Source: Shewanella schlegeliana
GTDB taxonomy: Bacteria > Pseudomonadota > Gammaproteobacteria > Enterobacterales > Shewanellaceae
Direction of reading: 5' to 3'
NCBI RefSeq assembly: GCF_016765635.1
Contig: NZ_JAESVD010000003.1
Location: forward strand, 1 to 64,000
DNA: 64,000 nucleotides
Shown: piece by piece, positions 44,880 through 55,193 of the stretch
How positions within the stretch are numbered: the first letter of the stretch is position 1
How the letters are laid out: every line of letters begins with the position of its first letter
The notes under the pieces: generated by a model
What the model was told of the DNA's origin: nothing
Database searches by the model: none
What the model saw: only the letters and a program-made list of their open reading frames with translations
Position numbers and translations under genes: made by a program

Positions 44880-46118
44880 ATGAGTCACGACATCATAAAA
44901 GTTTCAAAAAACACAGCCAATGCGCCACAAAATGCGCTGTCTACACAAACTGTCGCCTTCTCTCATTACAACAACATTTCAGCACAACTGCCGGTTAACC
45001 CAAACACGGGTGATATTGTTGTTGGTAATGTAAAAGATCAAGCAAAGCAATGCTTAACCAATATAAAGGCCATCGTTGAAAGTATCGGTCACGTTATGGA
45101 CGACATGGTCAAAATCACGGTATTTGTTAAGAATATCGACGACATGGATGCTATTGATGAAGTCTATGGCACATTCTTTTCGGCGCCGCTGCCAACTCGC
45201 ACTGTTGTGGCAGTAAAAGCGTTACCCCTAAGTGATGCCTTGGTGCAAATGGATGCCTTGATTTCAAATGGCGAAGGCACTGCACCACAAGCTCCGTGCC
45301 CATTGGTGAAAGTCTCTAGAGATACTCAAGATGCGCCAACCAGTGCCATCTCCTCACAGACTGTCGCCTTCTCTCATTACAATAACCTTTCGGCACAACT
45401 CCCTATCGAGCCAACAACGGGGAAATTGATTGCCGGCGGTATCAAGCAACAAACCAAGCAGTGCTTAAATAACATTAAAGCAGTATTAGAGAGCATCAAT
45501 CATGTGATGGGCGATATTGTAAAAACAACCATCTACCTTAAAGATCTTGCAGACATAGCCGCGGTAAATGAAGTGTGTTCAACCTTTTTCAACGGCTACG
45601 TACCTGCACGTACCATAGTCAATGCAACAGAACTGCCAATGGGGGCTTTAGTGCAAATAGATACCGTCGTGTCGCATGGTGACGGCACGCCACCACAACC
45701 ACAAGAAGACAGCCGTTTCATCATGATAGAAGCAAGTAATACCAACAATGCGCCAAAAGCGCCCTACTCGCACACTGTTGCATTTTCACACTACAACCAT
45801 GTTTCAGGCCAGTTGCCAATCGATGCCACAACGGGAGAAATAGTTAGCCCAGATGTCGCTGAGCAAACTAAGCAATGTTTAAACAATATAAAAGCGATTA
45901 TCGAGAGCGTTGCACATGTGATGGATGACGTGGTCAAGGTCAATATTCAAGTTGCCAATATCGAAGATATGGACGCAATCGACCAAGTCTACAGCAACTT
46001 TTTCAAAAAGGAGCTGCCAGCAAGAACCGTCTTTGCAGTGTCGACATTACCAATGGGCGCTTTAGTACAAATTGATGCGGTTATTTCAAACTGTGAAGGT
46101 ACCCCACCTCAAGCATAG
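44880..46118 (+). CDS. protein of three fused RidA (YjgF/UK114) domains
   Basis: A 412-residue protein built from three tandem RidA-type domains of about 130 residues, at about 1-135, 141-270 and 276-412. Each contains TVAFSHYN near its start, a QxKQCLxNIKA helix, a central DDMVK-like strand and the segment with the active-site-type Arg (LPTRT, VPART, LPART; first Arg at 107). RidA normally is a single domain forming trimers that hydrolyse reactive enamines and imines to ammonia and ketoacids. The fusion could be a built-in trimer. Domains 1 and 2 are closer to each other at DNA level than to 3, suggesting stepwise duplication. It follows ureG by 190 bases and has its own terminator. Confidence 0.85.
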   Translation: MSHDIIKVSKNTANAPQNALSTQTVAFSHYNNISAQLPVNPNTGDIVVGNVKDQAKQCLTNIKAIVESIGHVMDDMVKITVFVKNIDDMDAIDEVYGTFFSAPLPTRTVVAVKALPLSDALVQMDALISNGEGTAPQAPCPLVKVSRDTQDAPTSAISSQTVAFSHYNNLSAQLPIEPTTGKLIAGGIKQQTKQCLNNIKAVLESINHVMGDIVKTTIYLKDLADIAAVNEVCSTFFNGYVPARTIVNATELPMGALVQIDTVVSHGDGTPPQPQEDSRFIMIEASNTNNAPKAPYSHTVAFSHYNHVSGQLPIDATTGEIVSPDVAEQTKQCLNNIKAIIESVAHVMDDVVKVNIQVANIEDMDAIDQVYSNFFKKELPARTVFAVSTLPMGALVQIDAVISNCEGTPPQA

Positions 46119-46150
46119 TAAGCCGTTGTTAGACGACTAGGTATCTTGAA

Positions 46151-46185
46151 GGCTCCTATTCACAACGCCTGAATAGGAGCTTTTT
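46151..46185 (+). terminator. terminator of the RidA-fusion gene
   Basis: An 11-bp stem, GCTCCTATTCA with TGAATAGGAGC, over a seven-base loop, then TTTTT. The following 350 bases up to 46538 show no gene and should hold the promoter of the channel gene. Confidence 0.9.
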
Positions 46186-46538
46186 CTGGAAAATTATTTT
46201 TCTATATTGAAAATTAATCACTATATTCAAAGTGGTTAACAGTTTTTGTCTTCACAGAGACTATACATAAAAATGATAGGGTTAAGTGCCGATGATGTAA
46301 CCACTTAAATCCTGTATAACAATCTCCAACTCATCAAAGCATTTCGAAACCACTGAAAAGTCTTCTCAAACTTTCTGTTTATCCTTGGCGTGAATAAAAG
46401 CCGTTGAATCGAGAGTAAAGGTTACCTGTAAAGCTAAATAGCTCAAACCATTCGACTTAAAGCTTACAATGAAACCAGCATGTTTTGACGAGGCGTATAC
46501 ACTTATAGCTATGGAACTCCTATAAAGGTGGCAGGGAA

Positions 46539-49500
46539 GTGAGTCGAAAAACCGAATTAAACAACAAAGGTCGTCTATGGTGGCTTTGCCTGTTTTTTGG
46601 GGTGATGCTTTTTTCCTTATCTTCAAGCGCACAAACCCTACCTGACGCCGCTTTCTTTAAAAGTGAAATAACTCGCCTTAATAGTGAATCCCCAAAAAAT
46701 GAAGCCTTAATTAGTCAATATGAGACCCTACTTTCTCGGGTTAATGGCTACAAAAAGCAGAAAACCAGCCGAGATGAATATCGAAATATCATCAGCCAGT
46801 TCCCTATGCAGCGAGAGCGTTTATTAAAAAAAATAAATGACGTGGAGCAGCTGGATATCTTTAATGTTCTCCATAAGACTAAGTACAACGACCTTTCACA
46901 ATCTATCGCGACACTACAGGCGGCGGTTACAGAATGGCGCTCAACCTATCAATCCAATAGTGATAAAAACAAGCAACTAATTAATGCAAGAACGGCATTA
47001 CCGCAGTCTCTGGCGCAAATCGATCGAGAAATAGAGAAAGCCTCAATCGTTAAAAGTGATACCGATGCTCAGCTAGAACAGTGGCTCGAATCAACCAACT
47101 TGACCATGCTCAAGCTTCAACGACAAGTGACCTCCGCTCAATTACAAAGTTTAGACGAGCGCACTGAATTACTAGGTTTAGAGCAGCAATTGTTGAATAA
47201 AAAAATTCAAACTGCCTCACCAATCCTGATTGAGTTACAAGATAAATTGACACGAGTTGAGCAAGCCTCAGTGAAAACTCTGATCGAACAAGCAAGGAAG
47301 GTTAGTGAGGATTCAGTGCAAGAGGGAGCTGAAAATCAACAGCTGATAGAACAACTCAAAGCTTATACCGTTGAGTTAGAACAAGTACTGGCAGAGATAG
47401 ATCAAGCTCGGATCTCCTATCAAAAAGTTGAAGCCGAACAGCGAAGTTTGATGGATGAACAGCGCTTAATAAAAAACAACTTAACCTGGTTACGTAATAG
47501 TACCGCTTTTGGCGCTTCAATTCGGGCACAACTACAACGTTTACCAGCTAAAGTGAATACTCAATATATCCCAGATATCATTGCCAAAGCCCACATTCGA
47601 AAATATGAGATAGGGCAAGAAACAAATAAATTTGCACTTCAAGCCACGGCAGCGGGAGATACTGCAAAGAAAAAAGCGCCAGACAAGGTCACCAGATTAT
47701 TGAGTGAGTTATTAGTTCAATTGGCAAAAGATTATGAAAAACTCATTTCGGCATTGAGTCAGTTAAAGTTAGCTAAAGACCAATACGCTCAAGCAGTTGA
47801 TAAGGCACGCACTTTCTTAAAACAGCAACAATTATGGACACGCAGTAATGTACCACTTTGGCAGCATCTAACGGATTTTAACGCAGAGGTCTGGTTTGGG
47901 TCGAAAACACCATTTAAAGAGATACTCGATAAGAGCACACCGGGCCAGTCTGTATCATTTTTAATGCTATTCGCCCTTTATACCAGTCTGCTTGTTTATA
48001 TAATGATTCGGCTAAATCGATATGCTGCACGGCGTAAAGATGAGCTTCAAAAGGTGTTTGGCCACCCACTTAAAGACCGTTTTCACTTTACCGTTTCGTT
48101 ATTCTCATTAGCCATTCTATGTGCGCTTATTTTACCTATTTGGTATGCAATAACGACATGGGGAATATATTGGTTTTGGCCTGTCCCTACCTCAAACGAG
48201 ATCACGACACTCATTTTTGCCAGTGCATCCGCTTTATTTGTCGTCGAGTTAATCCATGCCCTGAGCTATAAGCAAGGCGTACTACTTTTACACCTAAACT
48301 GGCCAGATCATATTTGTAGTTACCTACATAAAGGAAGTCATCAAGTTCGCTGGCCGTTTGTCATTTTGCTACTGTCTATTTTTATGGCAGAACTGATTTC
48401 AGGCACCAATGAAGCAGAAATTTCGCGGGTATTATTCCTATTACTGATGGCGGCGATGATGACGGTGTTTATTTCGCTGTTAAAGAAAAATAATCTGCCT
48501 TCCACGTTACCTTCGCCTCTCAATCAAGGTGTATCTTTATATCTGCTTCGCTTGGTCATTATCGGTTCCTTTATCGTCATCGTTATCATGGCTGTGATGG
48601 GACTCTATATCGCGTCATGGGTTTTACTTATCTACCAACAGCTAACACTTTATCTAGTGTTAGCCGTTTTGCTTACCTACCAAATGGGTGAGCGATGGTT
48701 AAAACTAGAGCATAGGCAACTCAGCTATCAACGCCTGTTAGCACATCGCGAAGAGTTGATCGCTCAGCAGCAGGAACAAGCGGATGAATTACCCGAAATT
48801 ACCGAACTCAGAGAAACCATTCCTGATGTGGAAGAGCGCAGTTTAGCGAGCGAGCAGATAAGTGAACAATCGTTGACTCTGTTACGCGGCCTTTCATTGA
48901 TTGGCTTAGTTGTTGCGGTGTTAACTCTATGGTCAAGCGCATTAGAGATGACCAGCTGGTTAAACAATATTGTTGTATGGCAGGTTAATGAAGTGACAGA
49001 AACCGGCGTGAGCCTTATGGATGTGACTCTACAATCATTGCTTTATGCTATCGTCACGTTAATCGTGACCCTTGTCGGAGTACGAAACTTACCGGGAATT
49101 TTGGAACTGTTGATCTTGCGTCGTCTTGATTTGGCTCCTGGCGCGGGGTATGCGGTAACGACCCTGCTACGCTATATGATCTTGATGGCTGGCTTGATGG
49201 GGGTATTTTCGATACTGGGCTTTCAGTGGTCTAAGTTGCAATGGTTAGTTGCTGCGTTTGGTGTAGGCTTGGGGTTTGGATTACAAGAAATTTTCGCCAA
49301 CTTTATTTCTGGTTTAATCCTCCTATTTGAACGGCCTATACGAATTGGCGATATTGTCACGATTAATGATTTATCGGGAACGGTCAGTAAAATTCAAACC
49401 CGTGCAACCACCATTATTGATTGGGATAACAAAGAAATAGTGGTGCCGAATAAAACCTTTATTACAGAGAAATTGATTAACTGGTCATTGACGAGTCCCA

Positions 49501-49820
49501 TGACCAGAATAGTAATACCGATTGGAGTGGCCTACGGCTCTGATATCGATCAGGTCGAGACCTTGCTGTATCAAATTGCAGATGAGCATCCATTGGTATT
49601 ACCCGATCCCCAACCTTCTGTAGTGTTCCTATCGTTCGGTGCAAGCAGTCTGGATTTTGAATTGAGAGTGCATATCACCGCGATTGAACTGCGCCTATCA
49701 ACGGTTCATATCATCAACAAAAATATTGATCGCTTGTTCCGAGAGCACAACATTGAAATTGCATTCCCGCAAATGGATGTGCATGTTCGCGACTGGCCGC
49801 CTAAACCTAATGACGTATAA
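46539..49820 (+). CDS. MscK/KefA-like mechanosensitive channel
   Basis: A 1093-residue inner-membrane channel from a GTG start with GCAGGGA upstream. A signal peptide ends at SSSAQT near residue 32. A periplasmic, largely coiled-coil domain of about 450 residues follows, then some ten transmembrane segments and a C-terminal MscS core. The pore helix and beta domain read GVGLGFGLQEIFANFISGLI and FERPIRIGDIVTI near residues 905-955. The large N-terminal part and length match MscK/MscM (KefA, YjeP) rather than small MscS. It would protect the cell from osmotic downshock. It stands alone. Confidence 0.92.
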   Translation: MSRKTELNNKGRLWWLCLFFGVMLFSLSSSAQTLPDAAFFKSEITRLNSESPKNEALISQYETLLSRVNGYKKQKTSRDEYRNIISQFPMQRERLLKKINDVEQLDIFNVLHKTKYNDLSQSIATLQAAVTEWRSTYQSNSDKNKQLINARTALPQSLAQIDREIEKASIVKSDTDAQLEQWLESTNLTMLKLQRQVTSAQLQSLDERTELLGLEQQLLNKKIQTASPILIELQDKLTRVEQASVKTLIEQARKVSEDSVQEGAENQQLIEQLKAYTVELEQVLAEIDQARISYQKVEAEQRSLMDEQRLIKNNLTWLRNSTAFGASIRAQLQRLPAKVNTQYIPDIIAKAHIRKYEIGQETNKFALQATAAGDTAKKKAPDKVTRLLSELLVQLAKDYEKLISALSQLKLAKDQYAQAVDKARTFLKQQQLWTRSNVPLWQHLTDFNAEVWFGSKTPFKEILDKSTPGQSVSFLMLFALYTSLLVYIMIRLNRYAARRKDELQKVFGHPLKDRFHFTVSLFSLAILCALILPIWYAITTWGIYWFWPVPTSNEITTLIFASASALFVVELIHALSYKQGVLLLHLNWPDHICSYLHKGSHQVRWPFVILLLSIFMAELISGTNEAEISRVLFLLLMAAMMTVFISLLKKNNLPSTLPSPLNQGVSLYLLRLVIIGSFIVIVIMAVMGLYIASWVLLIYQQLTLYLVLAVLLTYQMGERWLKLEHRQLSYQRLLAHREELIAQQQEQADELPEITELRETIPDVEERSLASEQISEQSLTLLRGLSLIGLVVAVLTLWSSALEMTSWLNNIVVWQVNEVTETGVSLMDVTLQSLLYAIVTLIVTLVGVRNLPGILELLILRRLDLAPGAGYAVTTLLRYMILMAGLMGVFSILGFQWSKLQWLVAAFGVGLGFGLQEIFANFISGLILLFERPIRIGDIVTINDLSGTVSKIQTRATTIIDWDNKEIVVPNKTFITEKLINWSLTSPMTRIVIPIGVAYGSDIDQVETLLYQIADEHPLVLPDPQPSVVFLSFGASSLDFELRVHITAIELRLSTVHIINKNIDRLFREHNIEIAFPQMDVHVRDWPPKPNDV

Positions 49821-50100
49821 GTTTCTATTTTGAGCCGAGTTTTTGTGTATTAAAAAACAGATGAGCAACTCTATTTAATGCGCCTTTTTAATTAATGCTT
49901 ATCTCTCTACTATTGCTATTTTAACTGTAGGATAAACTTCTTTTCCATCAAAGAGTAAGGGGATATTCACTGGTTATTTAGCATCGACTATCGCTAAAAC
50001 CTGCAGAGCTCTCACTTTGATATAAATACCGCTGTTATAGTGAGGTCTGTTCCAAAATAAATTGTTTCCGTTCACCAGTTCAGTGCTTCAAGGAGCATCT

Positions 50101-50349
50101 ATGTTAAATGAGAATCACGCACTTATTTTTGACTTCCCTGAGTTTAAACAAGATATTGTTTACTTGAACTATACCGACAAAGAGTTCGACAAGTTATCCA
50201 AGCAGTACCATCTGCTTGATTATGATATTCGCCAGCTAGAAATTGCTGGTAGTCCTACCGATGACGAACATATGCATCAACTAAAATTGACCCGCGCTAA
50301 CTTAAAAGACACCCTATTCAAAAAGCTCAAAGCGCACCACGATGAATAA
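50101..50349 (+). CDS. DUF465 (YdcH-like) small protein
   Basis: An 82-residue charged helical hairpin protein from the ATG at 50101, preceded by AAGGAG. An ATG 13 codons earlier lacks a site. The family signature is visible in the central helix (EFDKLSKQYHLLDYDIRQLE) and the C-terminal LKLTRANLKDTLFKKL. These proteins are widespread and of unknown function, probably dimeric. A hairpin follows at 50371-50404. Confidence 0.85.
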   Translation: MLNENHALIFDFPEFKQDIVYLNYTDKEFDKLSKQYHLLDYDIRQLEIAGSPTDDEHMHQLKLTRANLKDTLFKKLKAHHDE

Positions 50350-50370
50350 ACTTTTGGTCGATTAACTACG

Positions 50371-50404
50371 AGCCAAAAGGATGAGTTCAAACTCCCTTTT
50401 GGCT
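50371..50404 (+). terminator. hairpin after the DUF465 gene
   Basis: AGCCAAAAGG pairs with CCTTTTGGCT (10 bp), with an inner GAGTT/AACTC extension, but without a T run, so termination is only probable. The 300 bases after it up to the adenosine deaminase start show nothing beyond promoter-like AT-rich sequence. Confidence 0.5.
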
Positions 50405-50703
50405 TACAGCTCCATCATATCAATCCCCTAGCCCACTCGATGGCGCTATTTTGATGGAAGTATACTCTTTCTTATTTGTAACGGATCTCTTCCGTAAATG
50501 ACTAAATGAGTGCTAAAATTGGGGGTTAACGCTTCGTATAATCTCAATGATATGGTTTGAGAGTTTCTACCAAGAGCCCTAAACTCTTGATTATGAAGAC
50601 TTTACTTTATGAATGCTGATCTGGTATTGGTTCACTGTTGCTGTGCGACAGTTTGAGCATTGACTTACTAGCTTGGCTTAACCACTCAATAAAGGAGAGC
50701 TTC

Positions 50704-51699
50704 ATGAATTATCTACAGCTACCCAAAATCGATCTTCACTGCCACCTAGACGGTAGCGTTCGCCCGCAAACTGTTATCGACCTTGCCAAAATTCAAGGCG
50801 TATCCATTCCAAGTCATAACGTCGACGACATCAAAGCCTTAATGGTGGCACCAGAATCTTGCCCTAACCTTGATGAATACCTAACTCGCTTTGCACTGCC
50901 GGTATCGGTTATGCAAACAGAATCAGCGCTTGAGCGTATATCCTTTGAGCTATTTGAAGATGCAGCTTTAGAAAACGTGAAGTACTTAGAGGTGCGTTTT
51001 GGCCCTCAGCTTCACCGTAAGCAAGGACTAAACTTCGAGCAAATTATTGCTAGTGTCGTTAAAGGTATGCGCAGGGCTGAAGCCCTTTATGACATTAAAG
51101 GTAACTACATCCTATCTATCATTAAGGTGCTACCAAAAGATGATATTAATGAGGTGATTGATGCTGGCGCTAAGTTCCTTGATAAAGGAGTAGTGGCGTT
51201 TGATTTAGCGGCAAGTGAAGAGCCTGGTTTCTGCCATGAGTATATTCCTTACGCCAAATATGCCCTCGATAAAGGCTACCGCATTACGATCCATGCGGGT
51301 GAGCAAGGTGTTGGACAGAACGTCTATGATGCAATCTCACTTCTAGGCGCCGAGCGGATCGGCCACGGCATTCATATCAATAACCATAAAGATGCTTATG
51401 AGTTAGTACGAGCTGAGGCGGTAGCACTCGAGGCCTGCCCTAGCAGTAATGTGCAAACCAAAGCGGTTGAGAGCATAGAAAGTCATCCATTAGGTGAGTT
51501 CTATCGCGATGGTCTACTGGTCACCATTAACACAGATAACCGCACCGTGTCAGACACCACCATGACTAAAGAGCTACAGCTGGCGGTAGAGAAGTTTAAC
51601 TTAAGCGAACAAGACTACTTTAAGATCTACAAAATTAGCGCTGAGAACTCGTTTGCGTCTAACGAAGTAAAGCAGTCGCTATTGAAGTATATTGGCTAG
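50704..51699 (+). CDS. add: adenosine deaminase
   Basis: A 331-residue zinc hydrolase converting adenosine to inosine. Start at 50704, with AAAGGAGA upstream; the frame's ATG 22 codons earlier is rejected because [21 protein letters not shown] is the family N terminus. Zinc and catalytic residues: HCHLDG, the His-Ala-Gly-Glu of [14 protein letters not shown] and the C-terminal NTDNR (Asn-Thr-Asp-Asn/Asp-Pro region; here DNR rather than DDP). NupC further on could supply its substrate. Confidence 0.93.
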   Translation: MNYLQLPKIDLHCHLDGSVRPQTVIDLAKIQGVSIPSHNVDDIKALMVAPESCPNLDEYLTRFALPVSVMQTESALERISFELFEDAALENVKYLEVRFGPQLHRKQGLNFEQIIASVVKGMRRAEALYDIKGNYILSIIKVLPKDDINEVIDAGAKFLDKGVVAFDLAASEEPGFCHEYIPYAKYALDKGYRITIHAGEQGVGQNVYDAISLLGAERIGHGIHINNHKDAYELVRAEAVALEACPSSNVQTKAVESIESHPLGEFYRDGLLVTINTDNRTVSDTTMTKELQLAVEKFNLSEQDYFKIYKISAENSFASNEVKQSLLKYIG

Positions 51700-51750
51700 A
51701 GTTTAAGGCTAGCGCTTTAGCTAAAATTACGAGCAAAACCTAATCACAAA

Positions 51751-51785
51751 AAAGGCTATTAACCTCAGTTAATAGCCTTTTTATT
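51751..51785 (+). terminator. terminator after add
   Basis: A 13-bp perfect stem (AAAGGCTATTAAC with GTTAATAGCCTTT) on a CTCA loop, followed by TTATT. It is usable from both strands. From 51787 to 52132 no gene is seen. Confidence 0.9.
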
Positions 51786-52132
51786 ATGAACTGCCTTACT
51801 CTGGCATGTGTATAGTTTTTAATTACATCAACTACACTAGCAACATCTTTATTATCTTAACAGTCTAATTCGAATACCAAGGGCTACGGCTAGCCATACC
51901 GTCATCTCCATATAGATAAAATCTACATTGATTGAACTCAGGCTAATTTGAACTGAATCGAACCTTAAGATGCTCGCATAACTTTTAAGCTCTCCCTTCA
52001 CTAAGCATAACAAGACCAAAATTAGCGCTTTTATTTTAATTTTGTGAACTAGGCACCTATGTTTCGGCGCACACTTGTACACATAATGGAGTATTAGCCA
52101 GATATCAGCAGTATTGACTATTGGAGTTTGCA

Positions 52133-52474
52133 ATGCAGAACATAGATTGCCCACAGTGCAACCATAAAATCGACCTTAATTCAATCTCTTGCCCCCAATG
52201 TCATGCCGCACAAGGGTTAGAATCCTTGGCTGGAGTCGATCCTGATATGCGTATCAAAAACCAGAAGCTCGCCATCTGGTTTAGCTTCCTGCTTGGTGGA
52301 TTGGGGCTACATAAGTTCTATTTAGGTCAGCACCTAAAGGGCAGCTTATATTTAGCATTTAGCTGGACGCTGGTACCTATGGTCGTTGGCTGGGTCGATG
52401 CGGTTCGCACCTTAAAGATGACACCATTTAACTTTGAGCAGCGCTACTGCAAAAGAGTGTCACAAGGATTTTAA
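52133..52474 (+). CDS. zinc-ribbon TM2-domain membrane protein
   Basis: A 113-residue protein from the ATG at 52133 (GGAG upstream). The first 30 residues form a CxxC-x13-CxxC zinc ribbon (CPQCNHK ... CPQCHAA). Two transmembrane helices of the TM2 domain follow, with FLLGGLGLHKFYLGQHLKG and VGWVDAVRTL. TM2 proteins are small inner-membrane proteins of unclear function. A frame starting at TTG 52121 adds four residues and is less likely. Confidence 0.88.
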   Translation: MQNIDCPQCNHKIDLNSISCPQCHAAQGLESLAGVDPDMRIKNQKLAIWFSFLLGGLGLHKFYLGQHLKGSLYLAFSWTLVPMVVGWVDAVRTLKMTPFNFEQRYCKRVSQGF

Positions 52475-52512
52475 GCCGCTATTTTTATTGAGCGCTTAAA
52501 CAACTGAATATA

Positions 52513-52538
52513 AAAAAGACAGCATATGCTGTCTTTTT
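52513..52538. terminator. bidirectional terminator between TM2 and lipoprotein genes
   Basis: AAAAAGACAGCA and TGCTGTCTTTTT form a stem with T runs on both strands, between two converging genes. Confidence 0.88.
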
Positions 52539-52554
52539 GTTTTATCACCCATGA

Positions 52555-53880
52555 TTAAGGTCTTATATAAGACTGCTGATCAAGGTCGAAACTCAATCGC
52601 ATGTAATTAGTTTCATAATCAAGAGAACTTGTGCCTCTTTCATCCATACGACTTCTTTCCGCTAATAGCATACGCCAGGTGCTTAGGGGCTTTTCTGAGC
52701 CATAGCCTCTAATACCAATCTGTAATCTAGGTGAGTAAAGTGAGTCAAATTTAGCATCTAAATTTGCAGGCAATTTGAGATCCGGCATGCTGCCTGATGC
52801 CCCGCCCCAAATCGTCCAGTCTGCATCCCCATTATCGATATCACCCGATAAGCTCATATGGGTTAATGCAACATTACCAACACCGCTAAAGTCATACTGG
52901 TACGGTGCTTGACCTGTAGCAATTTCATTAAATAATAGGTAAACCGCATCAGAGAAACCGTTAGCAGTATCCCAAAGCATTATCGGAGAAGTCTTGCCCT
53001 CAGATGTAACTCGATGTCGTGCAGAGCTATAATTATCAGCTCTAGCATTGCCAATGTTTTCTTGCCCCATTCTTGCAGGCCAAACATAGCTACTATTAGT
53101 TAATGTTGGGTAAACAAATACGAGATCGTTTTGACTATAATTGGTCCAACCTTCAAATGAGCCGGCATATAAGATCCGTGCATCATAAGGATTGACATAA
53201 TCGACCGCTACGCCCTGATGAGTAAAGTCGCTCAAGCCCAGTGTATATTGAGTTTTATCGGCTAAATCGATGCTGCCAGCTAGACTGCTCTGCCCATCTG
53301 CGGCAATCAATTGTACATCTATTGGGCCTGTTCCATCACACCACTCAATTGAGGGCGAACTAGTCAATGGCGTTAACTCGTAGCTTCGCCCCCCCAGATA
53401 CAGCATACTGTCTGGCGCATCTGCGATAAGCGACTGCACAGGAAACTCGACCTGTTTACAGTTACAACCGACTTCATCCTTGTCATCAGAAAAATAGGTA
53501 ATACCTTGATCGCCCGCTTCAACGTCAACATTAGAAATAACGATAAGTGTTGGCTGTTCTTTATAATAGTAGTGACTCTCTGCAGTTAACGTGAGGTGTT
53601 TAGCGTTACTCGGCCAGTTTGCTGTGAGCCCGCCGCCGCTATCGGTAACGTACTCAGAAATTATGTCACCCGCATTGTTGTGAACAAATACGTTTACACC
53701 AGACTTAGGCTTTTCAATTCCACATTTATTACTCACAACTGTATTTAGGGTAATTTGCGGTAAATTCCCACCAGACGAACCTCCATTATCAGTAGAAGCT
53801 GATGAGTCATCACCGCCGCCTCCACAAGCCGTTAAAACCAAGGTTGAGATTGCTGTTAGCGTCCATTTTTTTACTGTCAT
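52555..53880 (-). CDS. outer-membrane lipoprotein of unknown function
   Basis: A 441-residue protein with a lipobox LTAC (Cys19) and a Gly at +2, which points to the outer membrane. It is followed by a Gly/Ser/Asp linker typical of Shewanella lipoproteins. The rest is beta-rich with aromatic patches and some cysteines (NKCGIEKP, CNCKQ, EWCDG) that could form disulphides. There is no catalytic motif. It is 57 bases downstream of the RDD gene, in the same direction, so the two may share a transcript. Confidence 0.8.
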   Translation of the reverse strand: MTVKKWTLTAISTLVLTACGGGGDDSSASTDNGGSSGGNLPQITLNTVVSNKCGIEKPKSGVNVFVHNNAGDIISEYVTDSGGGLTANWPSNAKHLTLTAESHYYYKEQPTLIVISNVDVEAGDQGITYFSDDKDEVGCNCKQVEFPVQSLIADAPDSMLYLGGRSYELTPLTSSPSIEWCDGTGPIDVQLIAADGQSSLAGSIDLADKTQYTLGLSDFTHQGVAVDYVNPYDARILYAGSFEGWTNYSQNDLVFVYPTLTNSSYVWPARMGQENIGNARADNYSSARHRVTSEGKTSPIMLWDTANGFSDAVYLLFNEIATGQAPYQYDFSGVGNVALTHMSLSGDIDNGDADWTIWGGASGSMPDLKLPANLDAKFDSLYSPRLQIGIRGYGSEKPLSTWRMLLAERSRMDERGTSSLDYETNYMRLSFDLDQQSYIRP

Positions 53881-53937
53881 ATCTTCTTCCTGAATATGTT
53901 TGGGTTTGTAGAAGTTAAATTTTGAGCCTGTTCTTTA

Positions 53938-54612
53938 TCACTGAATTCTGACTACAACGGTTCTCCCTATATAGTCGTGGAGTGCACGGCGTTTTTCGTT
54001 AGATAACATGGTAATAAACTCTGAAATAGCCCAGATGAATGCCAATACGCCAAATACAACCATGATATTAATGAGTGAGTCTGAAATATTACCATTTAGC
54101 CCTACGGTCACTCCGACATATAACAGTAAGCCTAACCAGAATGCATTAATGGCGAAGTTAACCGACTCTCTGCGGAGCGCTTGTTTAAGCCCAATTATCG
54201 TCTCGTCATCATGATTCAAGACCTTAACTTTTAAGCACATTTTCCCAAGAGTCTGACCGAAGAAACCATGCATTAGGATAATGTAGAAACAAAGCTGCAT
54301 CCCATGAATGGCTTGTTGAAAATGGTTCTGCTGATCGTACTCAACACCAAATAAGTAGCATTGGCCGATAAGTAACGCACTGAACAAGATCCCATCGAGC
54401 ATAGCCGCCCAGAAACGCGGCCAAAAAGTCGAATATTTACTAACTTGCTCACGACGCTCACATTCCTGTTTATCCTCTTTTAGACAACGAGGATCCTTGA
54501 TGAGCCTAATAATCTCAGCATAACGTTCAGGGTACTGCTCTTTATTTATATGCTGCTCTACATCAAGTAGCTCATCATAACTATACGAAGCATAGTCGGG
54601 GATTTTATCCAT
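53938..54612 (-). CDS. RDD-family inner-membrane protein
   Basis: A 224-residue protein with an acidic helical N terminus of 70 residues and then an RDD domain: the Arg in WPRFWAAMLDGILFS, the Asp in MLDG, and the C-terminal RALHDYIGRTVVV. Four transmembrane segments are visible. Some RDD proteins are cation antiporters, but most are uncharacterised. It probably precedes the lipoprotein gene in one operon. Confidence 0.88.
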   Translation of the reverse strand: MDKIPDYASYSYDELLDVEQHINKEQYPERYAEIIRLIKDPRCLKEDKQECERREQVSKYSTFWPRFWAAMLDGILFSALLIGQCYLFGVEYDQQNHFQQAIHGMQLCFYIILMHGFFGQTLGKMCLKVKVLNHDDETIIGLKQALRRESVNFAINAFWLGLLLYVGVTVGLNGNISDSLINIMVVFGVLAFIWAISEFITMLSNEKRRALHDYIGRTVVVRIQ

Positions 54613-55193
54613 AAAATCGCGCTCTTCCTTTGAAACATTGCATCTGTTTTTATAAAAACACAGAATTTGAATGGTGATGGCTAGGCTTAAAGCCGCCTTT
54701 TAAAAAATCATTAACTGCCAGTTTTTTAAAGGCTTTTTTCGGCATTGCGATAAGAAAGGGGATTCAATACAAGCAGACCGCTTATCCATTATTGCGGTTT
54801 AGACTTAGTTCATCTTCCTGATGCAAGTTTTGACTACCTTAAAACCTAGGCAGCGCCGTCATTTATTAGCTGTTTGCTTTTTATTTAGTCAACGAGAATA
54901 GCTTTTTTATCCATATACTGTCTACCTAAGACCAAAATTAATGAATATTTATCAATAAAGACATAAGCTTAAGTATCACCTAATTTAAGTCGCAAAATTG
55001 TGTAGAGCCACACTATAATGAGAATTGTTGTTTGCAGAAAAACCTCTACAGGCAATTATCCATTTTAGTAATTGTTGACTGTTGTCGCTGTATCCTATTG
55101 TTCATAAAGGTAATATTTAAAACTCGCGTTACGTTTTTTTATTACGCTTTCCCAGTTTCCGACAAAGTTTTCAACAAAGGATTAGACTTAAAA
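54613..55193. other. divergent intergenic region, no gene seen
   Basis: About 580 bases between the RDD and LRR genes. It is AT-rich, with a small GGCTTAAAGCC hairpin near 54684. The leader of the LRR gene lies at the right. A frame open from 55032 runs into the LRR gene but has no ribosome-binding site. Confidence 0.5.
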
